Shown: one piece after another, positions 54,711 through 64,000 of the stretch
Position numbering within the stretch: the first letter of the stretch is position 1
How the letters are laid out: each line of letters starts with the position of its first letter
Source: Choristoneura fumiferana
Taxonomy: Eukaryota > Arthropoda > Insecta > Lepidoptera > Tortricidae
Direction of reading: 5' to 3'
Assembly (NCBI RefSeq): GCF_025370935.1
Contig: NC_133482.1
Coordinates: 14,201,431 to 14,265,430 of the forward strand
Length of the DNA: 64,000 nucleotides
The notes under the pieces: generated by a model
Seen by the model: only the letters and a program-made list of their open reading frames with translations
The model's database searches: none
Told to the model about the DNA's origin: nothing
Translations under genes and position numbers: made by a program

Positions 54711-56040
54711 TAGCCTCCTTAGATGAATGATTGGTCTCGCGCGCTCGCTCGACTAGATACCGCGCTAACTAAAAACAAAAGGTTCGTGAATGCGGCAACT
54801 CAATATTGTAGTGTGCGTAAGAACGGTGTAAGACAATTTGCTAGGATGCTAGTGTGCGTGACGAATTGTGTTGCCAGCTGCTTCACTGTTACCCGAATTA
54901 TTGGGAAAATAAATTATTCTGTGGTCTATTAAGTTACTGGTTACAAAATGTATCTTGGGAAATACTTAGAAATTAAGAAGTAATTAAGAGTGAATGTATT
55001 AATATGTTTGAGTATAGGTCAGGCGTAGGTTTCTTCTTTAAAAAAATGGTAGGTATGATGTAGGTATATCAATGATCAGGCCTCACTTTTAATTAAAAAA
55101 TATATATATTTAAGGACATTCAATATTTACAAATTATTACTGAAAATTCATGGACTGAGTCACCAACTAAGAAGTTTTGCGTAGGTACTTAACACGTTGC
55201 ACCTATAGTTAAACCTAATATATTGTACAGGTTAATTAAGACAAAAATATTTTTTTACAAAATATACATACATAGGTACATGCATACATACATACCTACT
55301 TACATACATACGCTTGAAAAACATAACCCTCCTTCGGGCAGTCGGGTAAAAAGTTAACATTTCAGGAAAATGGGTAGAAATACGAAAAAAAAATTTTTTC
55401 GTTTCCCGTAATACCTAATTAAATCAGCGGATCGGGCTTTTGACTGGGAAGACGAAAAACATTTTTAATTTTAAGACACATTCACCCCTTAATTAAATAG
55501 TGTCGGGTAACATTATACACCTTCAGTGTATATATCACAAAGATAAACATTAAATAATATAGAACTAGGTTATGTATATATAATAATTACGTTAGATACT
55601 TAAATAAATAAGTTATTAAAATTTATCATCATTTAATGATGATAACAATAAAATTCAATTTATTAAAATCTCAACCACGAGGAATTTGATTCTTGTGTAC
55701 GCGGCAACACAGAATGGCGTTTAGGGTTCATGTTATTTTATTTTGTAATTTCGAAATTATACGATATTACTGATGGTATGTGATCCCAGTGTCCTTCTTA
55801 TTTCTTGTAGTATTATTTTTAAACAGTTTCACTGCGAAAACTGGCATTTTACTTCGGTTTATGACCAAAATTGAACAAAAATTCGGGACATGCACATTAC
55901 GCACAGTTTGCAACGCGACTGACTCGCCTCGGGCTCAGGTACGCCGATTTCGGCGTACTATTTGTTGCCGCATTTGACAAGTACGCTGGCGGTATCTAGT
56001 CGAGCGAGCGCGCGAGACCAATCATTCATCTAAGCTAGCC
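54711..56040. mobile_element. ~1.33-kb non-autonomous TIR transposon
   Basis: CTTAGATGAATGATTGGTCT then CGCGCGCTCGCTCGACTAGA at 54718-54763 is exactly inverted at 55989-56035, a TIR of about 46 bp that continues imperfectly on both sides. The interior is AT-rich with no transposase frame. Superfamily unknown. Confidence 0.8.
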
Positions 56041-56475
56041 TCATTAGTGTATCGTCAGTGACGTCACGTAGAAATTAGTCAATCAAGTTGGAACATAAAA
56101 ACAATAACTTTCTCTACTCCCAAAGTCAATATTGTCGATTGTCCCTCTCTTTGCGCACGTTAATTAATTAATGTGACTCGATTTTTATATCACTTTGACA
56201 AACGCGGATAGGGATTCTGGGAGTAGGTACTTATTGCCAGCGGCAGTTCGGGATTTTGTTATTTAAAAAATTGCAGTTACGTGATTTTGTTCGGGTGATA
56301 CGCATAACCCTGTATTATGTGTAGAATTTTCGAGTTGGAATTGGCTTTTGTTACACGTATTTTTATTTAAAAGTGAAACATCGGTTTTATTATTTTAATC
56401 GTTTTGCTGCGTTTCTGCCAAAGATTTGCGAGAACGTCTGCCTAGGAATGTGTTTGTTATAAACCAAGACGTAGT

Positions 56476-56839
56476 TATGCAAACAGGAACCAACCTACAC
56501 TACTGCTCAAAATTGAGATAAGTATGCAACAAGTTAGTTAAATGCACTCTATCGGGTTTGATAGAAGGTGTATTTCAGTAAGGCCGCGGCCACACCGCCG
56601 CTTAAATAAGAAGACGGTACGGAATCGCAGTGACGTGCCGTAAACGTCAGGACTTTACCGCATGCTCTCTACCAAAAGTCGTGACGTTTACGGCACGTCT
56701 CTGCGATTCCGCACCGTCTGCGTATTTTGAGCAGCGGTGTGGAGGGCATGCAATAAAAACGGTGCGCATACGATGCGTCACTGCGATTCAGTTCCATCAC
56801 CGTTTTTCAAGCAGCGTGGGTTGGTTCCTGTTTGCATAA
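56476..56839. repeat. Nested palindromes (outer and inner MITE)
   Basis: Outer: TGCAAACAGGAACCAACC at 56478 and GGTTGGTTCCTGTTTGCATA at 56820. Inner (56583-56750): CACACCGCCGC / GCAGCGGTGTG, CGGAATCGCAGTGACGTGCC and GGCACGTCTCTGCGATTCCG. Confidence 0.65.
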
Positions 56840-56876
56840 CTCGTCCCAAAAGAAACACTTACTTACCTATCCTATT

Positions 56877-57138
56877 GACGACCAGATGGCCTAGTGGTTA
56901 GAGAACCTGACTACGAAGCTTGAGGTCCCGGGTTCGATTCCCGTGTCGGGGCAGATATTTGTATGAAAAATACGAATGTTTTTTCTCGGGTCTTGGGTGT
57001 TTAATATGTATTTAAGTATGTATCTATCTAAATAATTATATTTATCCGTTGCTTAGTACCGATAACACAAGCTTTGCTAAGCTTACTTTGGGACTAGGTT
57101 AATTAGTGTTAATTGTCCCGTTATATTTATTTATTTAT
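56877..57138 (+). mobile_element. tRNA-derived SINE, family D, full
   Basis: ATGGCCTAGTGGTTAGAGAA (box A), GGTCCCGGGTTCGATTCCCG (box B), body GTATGAAAAATACGAATGTT and GGGACTAGGTTAATTAGTGT, tail TTATATTTATTTATTTAT. Confidence 0.85.
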
Positions 57139-57283
57139 CCTCGCTAAGCCGAGCTGTTTCCACTAACCATGAGTTCAGCTCTACTCACCACTAAAATTGA
57201 GCTGAGCGAGGATACTTAGGTAAGTGAAGCGTTTCTATTTGCTCAGTTATTAATAGAAAGGGTAGCGAAAGTTTGCTAGGTAT

Positions 57284-57725
57284 TTGTACAAGCGGGAATC
57301 CGGTTACTACCCGTACTTGTATCCGTCTTTATTTGTATCTGGAATGGTTGGGCTTGAAACTTTGGGATTTAAGCGGAAAATGCACTTGCTAGTGCACTAC
57401 TGTCTGCTATTGCGGAATGAAGTTGACAATCCGGAGGCTTTAGAGCGTATGCGTTTTTTCGTCCCGGAACAATACACGCGCGGGGCGCCGGCGCCACAAA
57501 TTGTTCGCGGCGCCAGCGCCGATGCGCACGCGCCGCGCCTGCAACGCGCCGAGTACTCGTGCAATCACTTTGTGGCGGAAATCCAGGACGCGGATGTGTT
57601 CGCCGACAGTTGGCGTTCTTTGATTAACAAAATATGTCTCTATTGTAATTTATATTGTTAATAGTTTTAGGTTTTTCTTTTTGTTTTCTAACTAATTAGG
57701 TACTAGCTTTATAGGCGCTTTGGTT
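57284..57725 (+). mobile_element. LINE ORF2 C-terminal fragment (jockey-like)
   Basis: Open frame of 125 codons: YPSLFVSGMVGLETLGFKRK, MHLLVHYCLLLRNEVDNPEA, LERMRFFVPEQYTRGAPAPQ. This is the usual tail of insect jockey-type ORF2 proteins, followed by a (AATA)n run at 57745. No RT core; not a host gene. Confidence 0.75.
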
Positions 57726-57851
57726 CATACTGTAAATGTTAATTTAATAAATAAATAAATAAATGACAAACGCGCACATCGCTGGTGAAAACGCAGCCTT
57801 ATGAGAAATTCTTGTAATTTATTTATTTATTTAGCTACTAATGATCCGAAA

Positions 57852-57980
57852 CCCAGGTGGTCTAGTGGTTTGACTTATTGCCTTTCAAGCAGAGGGTCGT
57901 GGGTTCGAGCCGGGCTCGCAGCTCTCAGTTTTTCGGAATTTATGTGCGAAAAAAATACATTCGTTTAACACGGGCTTTAC
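57852..57980 (+). mobile_element. SINE family C, 5' part
   Basis: CCCAGGTGGTCTAGTGGTTT (box A), GTCGTGGGTTCGAGCCGGGC (box B), then degrades after TTTATGTGCG. Confidence 0.7.
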
Positions 57981-58007
57981 TTATGGGTAATACGAACACA
58001 TATAAAC

Positions 58008-58038
58008 TTACGCATTTATAATATTAGTAGGATTAGTT
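58008..58038 (-). mobile_element. Helitron 5' end scrap, reverse
   Basis: Complement TCCTACTAATATTATAAATG preceded by A: only the 5' terminus remains. Confidence 0.6.
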
Positions 58039-58057
58039 ATACAAAATATATATATAT

Positions 58058-58282
58058 ATCATGGGACGCTTGACACCAATTGATCTAGCCCCAAACTAAG
58101 CAAAGCGTATACTATGGACACTAGGCAACGGATAAACATACTTATAAATACATATTAAACATCCAAGACCCGAGAACAAAAATTCATATTATTCATACAA
58201 ATATCTGCCTCGGCCGGGATTCGAACCCGGGACCTCAAGCTTTGTAGTCAGGCTCTCTAACCACTTGGCCATCCGGTCGCCA
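58058..58282 (-). mobile_element. tRNA-derived SINE, family D
   Basis: Complement: GGCGACCGGATGGCCAAGTG, GAGGTCCCGGGTTCGAATCC (box B), body TTTATAAGTATGTTTATCCG; (TA)n tail near 58045. Confidence 0.8.
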
Positions 58283-58684
58283 GACCAAACGTATATTCGT
58301 ATTTTAACATTAGTAAGGATAGCGTCTGCAAACGAAATGTTACCCGCTTAAGAACCATAGCAAATTAACTCGGCTCTCAAATAAAAAATCCCTCATGGAA
58401 GCTGCTGACGCTACCTAATCAATCACGCCTTATTAACATGCGACTGGCGTGCGCATGTTATGTCTCCCACTGTATCATTGATTTTTTTGCCGTCGCTACC
58501 TCCTGATTTATGGTTCGAGGTTTGCATTTTTCTTTTTCCTCCATGTTGCGAAAGTGACCGAAGTGTCAAAGTAATGATGGCGACGTGATAGGTTATTTGA
58601 TTGGTGCTTAAAGAATTTGCTTTCTTTACGATATCTAAACACAATTTATATTCATATTGTCCATATTAATAAACTAAAACCTCA

Positions 58685-59113
58685 TTGTTATCGCTTTTTT
58701 ATATCGTTTCTTTTCTTTCTAGGTCACTGTTGCGTGAGGTTTTTAAGTGTGGCTTTCAAAGTCTGTTATTAAGGGCGTGAAAACAAAGTTTAGATTAAAA
58801 TCATATTAATACACCTTAAAACCGTACCATAAAAATATCGAGCAACCACAGTGTTGCGTAGTCCCGTTTTGTTCGGAAAAAAAGGGAGGACAAAAGTTTC
58901 CGAAAGACAAAACTGTCTCAAAATACAGACATTCATTGCCCCGTAACGCATAATTTCGATAATTGATTTCAGGTAATGCAAAATATTCACAAAATTATTC
59001 TAATTATAAATAAACCCGCGTAGCTCACCCAAAAACTATGAGATTTGACATTTCGGAGACCTCACGCTACACTAGCGCCTCTAGCGGCGAATTCATACGC
59101 GATAGCCCTCATT
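58685..59113. repeat. MITE family B, third copy
   Basis: The right end CGCGATAGCCCTCATT is intact and the left end decayed. Interior matches 26624-27050 in the same orientation with scattered substitutions. Confidence 0.75.
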
Positions 59114-59230
59114 AGTTTGCTCACCCGCCGCGATCTTATGATATGCGAGATATACGTGTTCATGCAGTTCCTCCACGTCCACACTGTAAGAACACACACA
59201 AATCACACAAACCCATCTATCACCACCACC

Positions 59231-59286
59231 ACACTACACTGACGCGTTTCGAACTCAACCAGAGCTCATCTTCAGAGCAACACAAC
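59231..59286 (-). ncRNA. Hammerhead ribozyme motif, intact core
   Basis: Minus strand: CTGAAGA (59275-59269), then stem II GAGCTC / GAGTTC closing a TGGTT loop (6 bp, one G-U), then GAAA (59250-59247), then CGCGTC with the cleavage-site GTC at 59243-59241. These are all the invariant core bases (CUGANGA, GAAA, UH). Stem III is minimal (ACGCGU, self-complementary), a form that in known cases works as a dimer. Stem I begins TGCT / AGTG with G-U pairs. Not folded by program. Confidence 0.6.
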
Positions 59287-59431
59287 CGTACACTATGCTA
59301 CTAGATGTTAGACCACGTCTAACACCTAACATCTAACGCATAGTAGCATGGTGTACGGTTGTGTTGCTCTACCGTACACCAGTTACTAGATGTTAGACCA
59401 CATCTAACACCTAGAGCAGCATGATGTACGG

Positions 59432-59482
59432 TTGTGTTGCTCTGAAGATGAGCTCTGGTTGAGTTCAAAACGCGTCAGTGTA
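59432..59482 (+). ncRNA. Hammerhead ribozyme motif, G12 lost
   Basis: Plus-strand partner: CTGAAGA (59442-59448), stem II GAGCTC-TGGTT-GAGTTC, but AAAA at 59467-59470 where the core needs GAAA, then CGCGTC. The missing G12 is the general base of the ribozyme, so self-cleavage should be abolished. Confidence 0.55.
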
Positions 59483-59767
59483 GTGTGGTGGTGATCGATG
59501 AGTTTGTGTGATTTGTGTTTCTTACAGTGTGGAGGTGGTGTTAGGCGGTTTTGTGGACACAGGAACAAAATAATTGCAAATATCGTTGTAATACGTGCGA
59601 CAAGGGGGGAGGGCTACCCTTTCTCTGCAGCTGACTTTACTTTATGGATGACCTCAAACAGGTCAGTATGGAGAGGTCAGAAACTATAAGAGAATCTGTT
59701 CCTAGGAACCACATAGGAAACATGACGTCGATTTTAGATTTAATATAACCAAATAAACAAAAAGTTG

Positions 59768-59965
59768 GGAAACCCCCGACTTTGTCACTTCAAAGTTCAA
59801 TATCTCAAAAAAGGCTGAACCGATTTTGATGAAACATGTCTAAGAACCATGGCTAGGAACCCTGATTTCAAATAATAAAAAAAACCGCATTTAAATCGGT
59901 CCACCCGTTTAAGAGCTACGGTGCCACAGACAGACAGACAGACTAACACACATAGCGGTCACACA
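59768..59965 (-). repeat. Dispersed repeat family J copy, reverse
   Basis: CCCCCGACTTTGTCACTTCA, AACCGATTTTGATGAAACAT, GGTCCACCCGTTTAAGAGCT and (CAGA)n. Best-preserved member. Confidence 0.65.
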
Positions 59966-59969
59966 AAAT

Positions 59970-60490
59970 GGCATCATACATAACCGAGAATCGAATTTCG
60001 ATTCGATCGATGCGAACCTAGAAGTCAAAATTCTGTTAAGTAATCGCATGTCATATTTATTATTATAGTTGGACCTGTGAAGGACTCAATTTTGCCATGA
60101 AATCTTGTGTAAACATTGGACAGAAAAACCCACAATTTAAATGTTTTGCAAATGGTGCCACTAATATCTTTGATTTTGACTTCAGGACCTTAAAAAACAC
60201 AAATCACACAAGTAGGTACAAGCTGACACTCTTTGTCTATACCCCGAAAACTTCAAACGCAACAAAGAATCGATATGACTCGATACGGAACGTAACGCGA
60301 TCAGTTCAGTAATCGAGACATTTAACTCGGCGCGTGACTCCATTACTGGATACAAAGAAACGGCTCCTACATCAAAGAGTGCTTGCAGTTAAGCATTCCC
60401 TTTCCCTTGCTGGTAGGGATGCGCCGGTCCGCGCCGGCGCAGTCGGCGTTCGGCGATTACGAAATATTTGAAATTTTCTTCTTTGTCATA
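59970..60490. other. Non-coding, no recognised element
   Basis: No exon supported; GCGCCGGTCCGCGCCGGCGC at 60421 is a small GC palindrome. Confidence 0.4.
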
Positions 60491-60494
60491 GTGT

Positions 60495-60649
60495 AGGACT
60501 TTAAATATTATAGATGTAAAAGTGTGTGAGCGTGTGTGTGTGTATGTTTGTTAATCTTCCACGCTAAAACGTGTGGATGGGTGTGGATGAAATTCAGCAT
60601 ACAGATAGTTTGAGTCTCGGGAAAGGATATAGGATAATTTTTATCCCGG

Positions 60650-60682
<33 letters not shown>

Positions 60683-60810
60683 TGTATGTTATGGTACTAA
60701 TCGCCGGCACTATATTCTGTATTGGAATAAGACATAGACTACTTTTTATCCCGATTTTATCCGCTGGAGCTAATTTATTACGCGTGCGAAACCGCGGGTA
60801 AAGTTTGGTA
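60495..60810 (+). mobile_element. Helitron remnants with (GT)n
   Basis: TTTAAATATTATAGATGTAA, AAAGTGTGTGAGCGTGTGTG, GGATAATTTTTATCCCGGGT and TACGCGTGCGAAACCGCGGG resemble the Lep1-like order, with two (GT)n blocks suggesting two overlapping copies. The CTAG end is lost (GTTTGG). Confidence 0.5.
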
Positions 60811-61354
60811 TGTCATTTCGACAGTCGTGATAAATCTAATGATACTTCGCCCAGCCAACTTAGGGTGCAGAGAGGACTAAGGAAATAGACATACCTACAT
60901 ACGCTCGAAAAGCATAACTCTCTTTCGAGCAGTCAACTAAAAAGCCAGCTTTGTTTATACCCGAACGCCGAATTTTTTCATCCTTCGACCTCCCCTCACT
61001 AAACCCCGGCCGCGTTGTTAAAATGTTTCAATTTTTTGTCGGTTGTTTGTCGGATAATGGCGCACGGATAAGTAGACTTACACGATCGAGATTTTCCTCG
61101 TTACACGTTTTTTTGACAAAAACTGTCGGAATTCCCTTCGTAATTGAAATCGAATTACGTTTTTGCGATGCTCTACGTCTGAAGGATGGTGTTGCTTCGT
61201 ACATAATTAGAAAGTAAGAAATACGTACATTTATTCCTGGTAGAACATGGAAAAATAACAAAAAAAAAATACTCATTGTGGTCACGAATTGGTCTAAAAT
61301 CAGCATAATTAAAACAAAAGACAAATCGAAAGTGCAAGTAAGCGCTGGTAGTTT

Positions 61355-61450
61355 AAATAAAAACCGGCCAAGAGTGTGTCGGACACGACCAAGATAGGGT
61401 TCCGTAGCCATACGAAAAATAATATTTACAAGTAATATTTTTTTTGATAT
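61355..61450. repeat. Dispersed repeat family K scrap
   Basis: AAAACCGGCCAAGAGTGTGT, CGGACACGACCAAGATAGGG then TTCCGTAGCCAT. Related to the family K edges near 53300 and 53640. Confidence 0.45.
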
Positions 61451-61669
61451 TTCGTATTGTGCACGGAATCTTCCAAGTTTAGGTATGTTTTATTTACCTT
61501 AGACTACTATTTACTCTTAAACTACCAATAATTCTCAAGCAATCTTAGCCGCTATAATTTTCCTTGTAAATTTGATATATTTACTACCATTCACAATTTT
61601 TTCAAATTTTTCACCCAACAGTTTAGATTTAGAAGGACGGGGGGGGGGGGCTCAATTTTAATGATAATA

Positions 61670-61800
61670 ATAAAATAAATAAGTTTATTTAGGCAATGAT
61701 CCCATTATGACAAAATACAATACAATACGAAATACAATTAATGAATTAAATTATATTAAATTACCTAAACTTAACTAAACTAATCCAAATAATGAAAATT
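61670..61800 (-). mobile_element. Retroelement 3' tail, reverse
   Basis: AATAAATAAGTTTATTTAGG, CAATGATCCCATTATGACAA then AATACAATACAATACGAAAT: complement of a LINE tail with TATTG repeats. A G-run (10 G) precedes it at 61640. Confidence 0.5.
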
Positions 61801-62211
61801 TGCAATCAAAAAAACACTGAATAGAAAAATGGTCTTAGCAACCCCCCCAATGTTTTTAAGGGACCTATCAAAAGATACCCCACTCGCCCCCCCTATATAC
61901 GCCTATGAAAGGGGGAAACCCTTGTTCAACAGTGGATGTCTTCCGGATGATGATGATGCCAAAGTAAAATTTCTGGAATTTTTAATTTGACTGCCAAACG
62001 TAATGATTTACTTACATAAGCGTAGCCGCGGGTTAAATATACTTGTACGAAAGATAATAATTGCTAATATGAGAGAATGAATACTAATATATCATTTCAC
62101 GATAAGCGAGAATTGAAATGTGAAGATGATGCGAGAGCGTAGGCGATGTCACGACAAAATAATAGATAGGGTAACGATTGCAGACAAACGAACAGCCGTT
62201 TAGGAAACATT

Positions 62212-62488
62212 TTTTTTTTATTATTTGACTGTATGGCAAACGAGCAAGTGGGTCTCCTGATGGTAAGAGATCACCACCGCCCATAAACATCTGCAACACC
62301 AGGGGTATTGCAGACGCGTTGCCAACCTAGAGGCCTAAGATGGGATACCTCACGTGCCAGTAATTTCACCGGCTGTCTTACTCTCCACGCCTAAACACAA
62401 CAGTGCAAGCACTGCTGCTTCACGGCAGGATTAGCGAGCAAGATGGTGGTAGCAATCCGGGCGGGCCGGCACAAGGTCCTACCACCAA
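62212..62488 (-). mobile_element. Poly(A) retroelement family E, near full
   Basis: Complement order as at 42096-42385, with GCCATACAGTCAAATAATAA then a poly(A) of 9. The 5' end GGTGGTAGGACCTTGTGCC is at 62488. Confidence 0.75.
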
Positions 62489-62741
62489 AACATTACAGAT
62501 TTGTACAGAGTTATTAATAGAATCCTCTCAAACGTCTCTCTCTATCTCTCTTGACTGTTTCTTTGAGATATTTAAATTGTAAGTATGTCCTTGACACAAA
62601 GATTTAATAGGTATTAGTTGCCTTAAAGCATACTAATATTAGCTTATCGACCTCACATACTTTATTGTTTATAAAACACACAAAATTAACAGTTTTGTTA
62701 ATAAGCAAACAAAAAACTAACCTAAGATACCTTAAATATAT

Positions 62742-62830
62742 ATACCGAGCGGCAAAAAATCTGGCTCTCAAATGTATGCAGTTATAGGTAATTTTGTATG
62801 GAGAGTGGGCCAAATTTTGTGCCAGTGAGT
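62742..62830. repeat. GCGGCAAAAAAT hairpin MITE, copy 2
   Basis: ATACCGAGCGGCAAAAAATC, TGGCTCTCAAATGTATGCAG and GGCCAAATTTTGTGCC. Inverted relative to 33080-33168. Confidence 0.55.
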
Positions 62831-62894
62831 ATATATAACCTATACACGTTTCTCTCGGGATATAGAATGAAATGATGATATCCGCAGTAGTACT

Positions 62895-63180
62895 AAGGTT
62901 ACCGATACAACCCGAAGAATTGCGAAACTGAAGTGGCAGTGGGCGGGGCATATTGCTCGCAGAACTGATGGCCGATGGGGTCAGAAGGTTCTCGAAAGGC
63001 GTCCGCGGACCGGGAGACGAGCTGTCGGTAGGTCTCCAACAAGATGGAGCGACGACCTGGGTAAGATCACGGGAACGCGGAAAGCACAAGACCGGTCTGA
63101 TTGGAGAGCCTTGGGGGAGGCCTATGTCCAGCAGTGGACGTCTTTCAGCTGACATGATGATGATGATGACTATTACAACA
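62895..63180 (+). mobile_element. RTE-like LINE 3' end
   Basis: In one frame the strand encodes TRRIAKLKWQWAGHIARRTD and then GRWGQKVLERRPRTGRRAVG, the RTE-type ORF2 C-terminus, followed by GGAGGCCTATGTCCAGCAGT and a (GATGAT)n tail. Same family as 14482-14725. Confidence 0.75.
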
Positions 63181-63325
63181 ATAAATAATTTTGACTTCGA
63201 CTTTGACCCCTTTGGACCGCAAGTGCTATCCGCTGGGATAAATACGAGCCAGCTCTTAGGTTCCCAGAAGAGTCCCCAAAATACTAATATTTAGTCAATT
63301 GATTTGGTAAATGATTGCCATCAAT

Positions 63326-63462
63326 GATTCAGTCTTACGTCCCACAGTAGGTCACATGCCGTCTCTCTGAATGGCTAAGCTTGGCCGGCTGGCCGGCGGG
63401 CCGTTTACGGATTGGGAATTTTACACATACCATTAAATTGCTTCGAAGGTTTGTGCAGAATT
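63326..63462 (-). mobile_element. SINE family C fragment
   Basis: Complement of the 3' body (TACGTCCCACAGTAGGTCAC, ACCATTAAATTGCTTCGAAG then GTTTGTGCAG), diverged. Confidence 0.55.
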
Positions 63463-63464
63463 CA

Positions 63465-64000
63465 AATTCAGTATACTAAACAAAACCAGGCCAACTACTC
63501 AAAAATTACGCTTGTTTGTTTGAGCCCTAAAAACAAGCAGAAAATAAATTCAAAATGCGTGAGCCGGTGGCTAAGTAAGTGACCCAAATAACTCTGGTAC
63601 CTACTACTGTATAGGAAGCTAGCCTATTTTCTAATCTTACACGAGAATTTTTGCTATTTTTGCTGACAGTACCGCCGTAACTCCAGTCTAGTAGACTAAT
63701 ATGACAAAGTGGAGAAGAATCACTACAAAGGGATCTTCACATTACCCGCTACAACGCTTTGATCTGCGATGTACAAATATCTCTTATATGTAATGTTGAA
63801 TAAGGCATTAATTCTGTCCTAGGAACTTGTATACATTTTTCAAGTTTCTTGTATAAAGCACTTATTGCGCTGGCAACGGATTGCTCTCTGACAAAGTTTT
63901 GAGGTGTGTGCACCAAAATCTTCTATAACAAAACTCAGGAAGACGGCCATTGCTGAAAAAAGGCCACGCCAAGAACACGCCATAATGACCGACAACTTTC
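63465..64000. other. Non-coding to window end
   Basis: No supported exon. The last ~70 bases (GAAGACGGCCATTGCTGAAA, CATAATGACCGACAACTT) match the start of an RTE-like LINE 3' end in reverse, cut by the window. Confidence 0.4.

Larger units (their letters stand above)
59172..59540. mobile_element. ~370-bp palindrome carrying two hammerhead motifs
   Basis: Left arm (TCCACACTGTAAGAACACAC, AAATCACACAAACCCATCTA, CACACTACACTGACGCG) is inverted in the right arm (CGCGTCAGTGTAGTGTGGTG, GTTTGTGTGATTTGTG, CTTACAGTGTGGA). The centre repeats CTAGATGTTAGACCACGTCT and ACGGTTGTGTTGCTCT. Each arm holds a hammerhead ribozyme core. Such motifs are known in Penelope-like elements and retrozymes; no protein frame is present, so the element type is inferred. 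Confidence 0.6.

Noticed and set aside
57284..57661. 125-codon host gene
   Set aside because: Matches the C-terminal end of jockey-type ORF2 proteins (SLFVSGMVGLETL, VHYCLLLRNEVDNP); a 5'-truncated retroelement.
62604..63155. 183-codon minus-strand ORF
   Set aside because: Antisense to the RTE-like LINE 3' end at 62895-63180, continuing into AT-rich sequence without coding character.
1..64000. CRISPR array, operon structure or phage genes
   Set aside because: No evenly spaced identical repeats and no prokaryotic gene organisation; spliced genes and SINEs show eukaryotic DNA.

Overview
The window looks like nuclear DNA from a moth or butterfly (Lepidoptera). It is AT-rich, has short introns with GT-AG borders, and carries a dense mix of tRNA-headed SINEs, Helitron ends that finish in CTAG, 3' scraps of non-LTR retrotransposons and many short palindromic MITEs. 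The order assignment is inferred from this repeat mix and the gene sequences; the species cannot be named from the sequence alone.

Three host genes are visible. (1) At 845-1007 (+) is the last coding exon of a nuclear receptor, most like the estrogen-related receptor ERR, ending in an AF-2 helix; the rest of that gene lies to the left. (2) At 19956-7363 (-) is a complete 13-exon gene for CPSF2/CPSF100, the inactive metallo-beta-lactamase subunit of the mRNA 3'-end cleavage machinery. All exon phases join into an uninterrupted 730-codon frame. (3) At 21723-21200 (-) is a terminal coding exon of an unrecognised, probably disordered protein whose upstream exons were not found.

Layout: 1-1130 holds intron MITEs and the ERR 3' end; 1131-7300 is AT-rich spacer or a possible long 3' UTR with a few hairpin MITEs; 7300-20000 is CPSF2, whose introns are filled with repeats, including a decayed partial copy of exon 5; 20.9-21.8 kb is the unknown terminal exon. 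From 21.8 to 64 kb no further host exon could be supported. This stretch is repeat-dominated: five copies of a PIF/Harbinger-type MITE with 3-bp TWA target duplications, a pair of ~700-bp elements of the same TSD class in opposite orientation, an insertion stack several layers deep at 26.25-27.66 kb, a ~1.3-kb TIR element, Helitrons, LINE tails, and a palindrome at 59.17-59.54 kb.

The most interesting item is that palindrome. Each arm carries a hammerhead-ribozyme motif. The minus-strand copy keeps every core base; the plus-strand copy has lost the catalytic G12. This resembles the tandem hammerheads described in Penelope-like elements and retrozymes. No prokaryotic features, CRISPR arrays, rRNA genes or genuine tRNA genes were seen.
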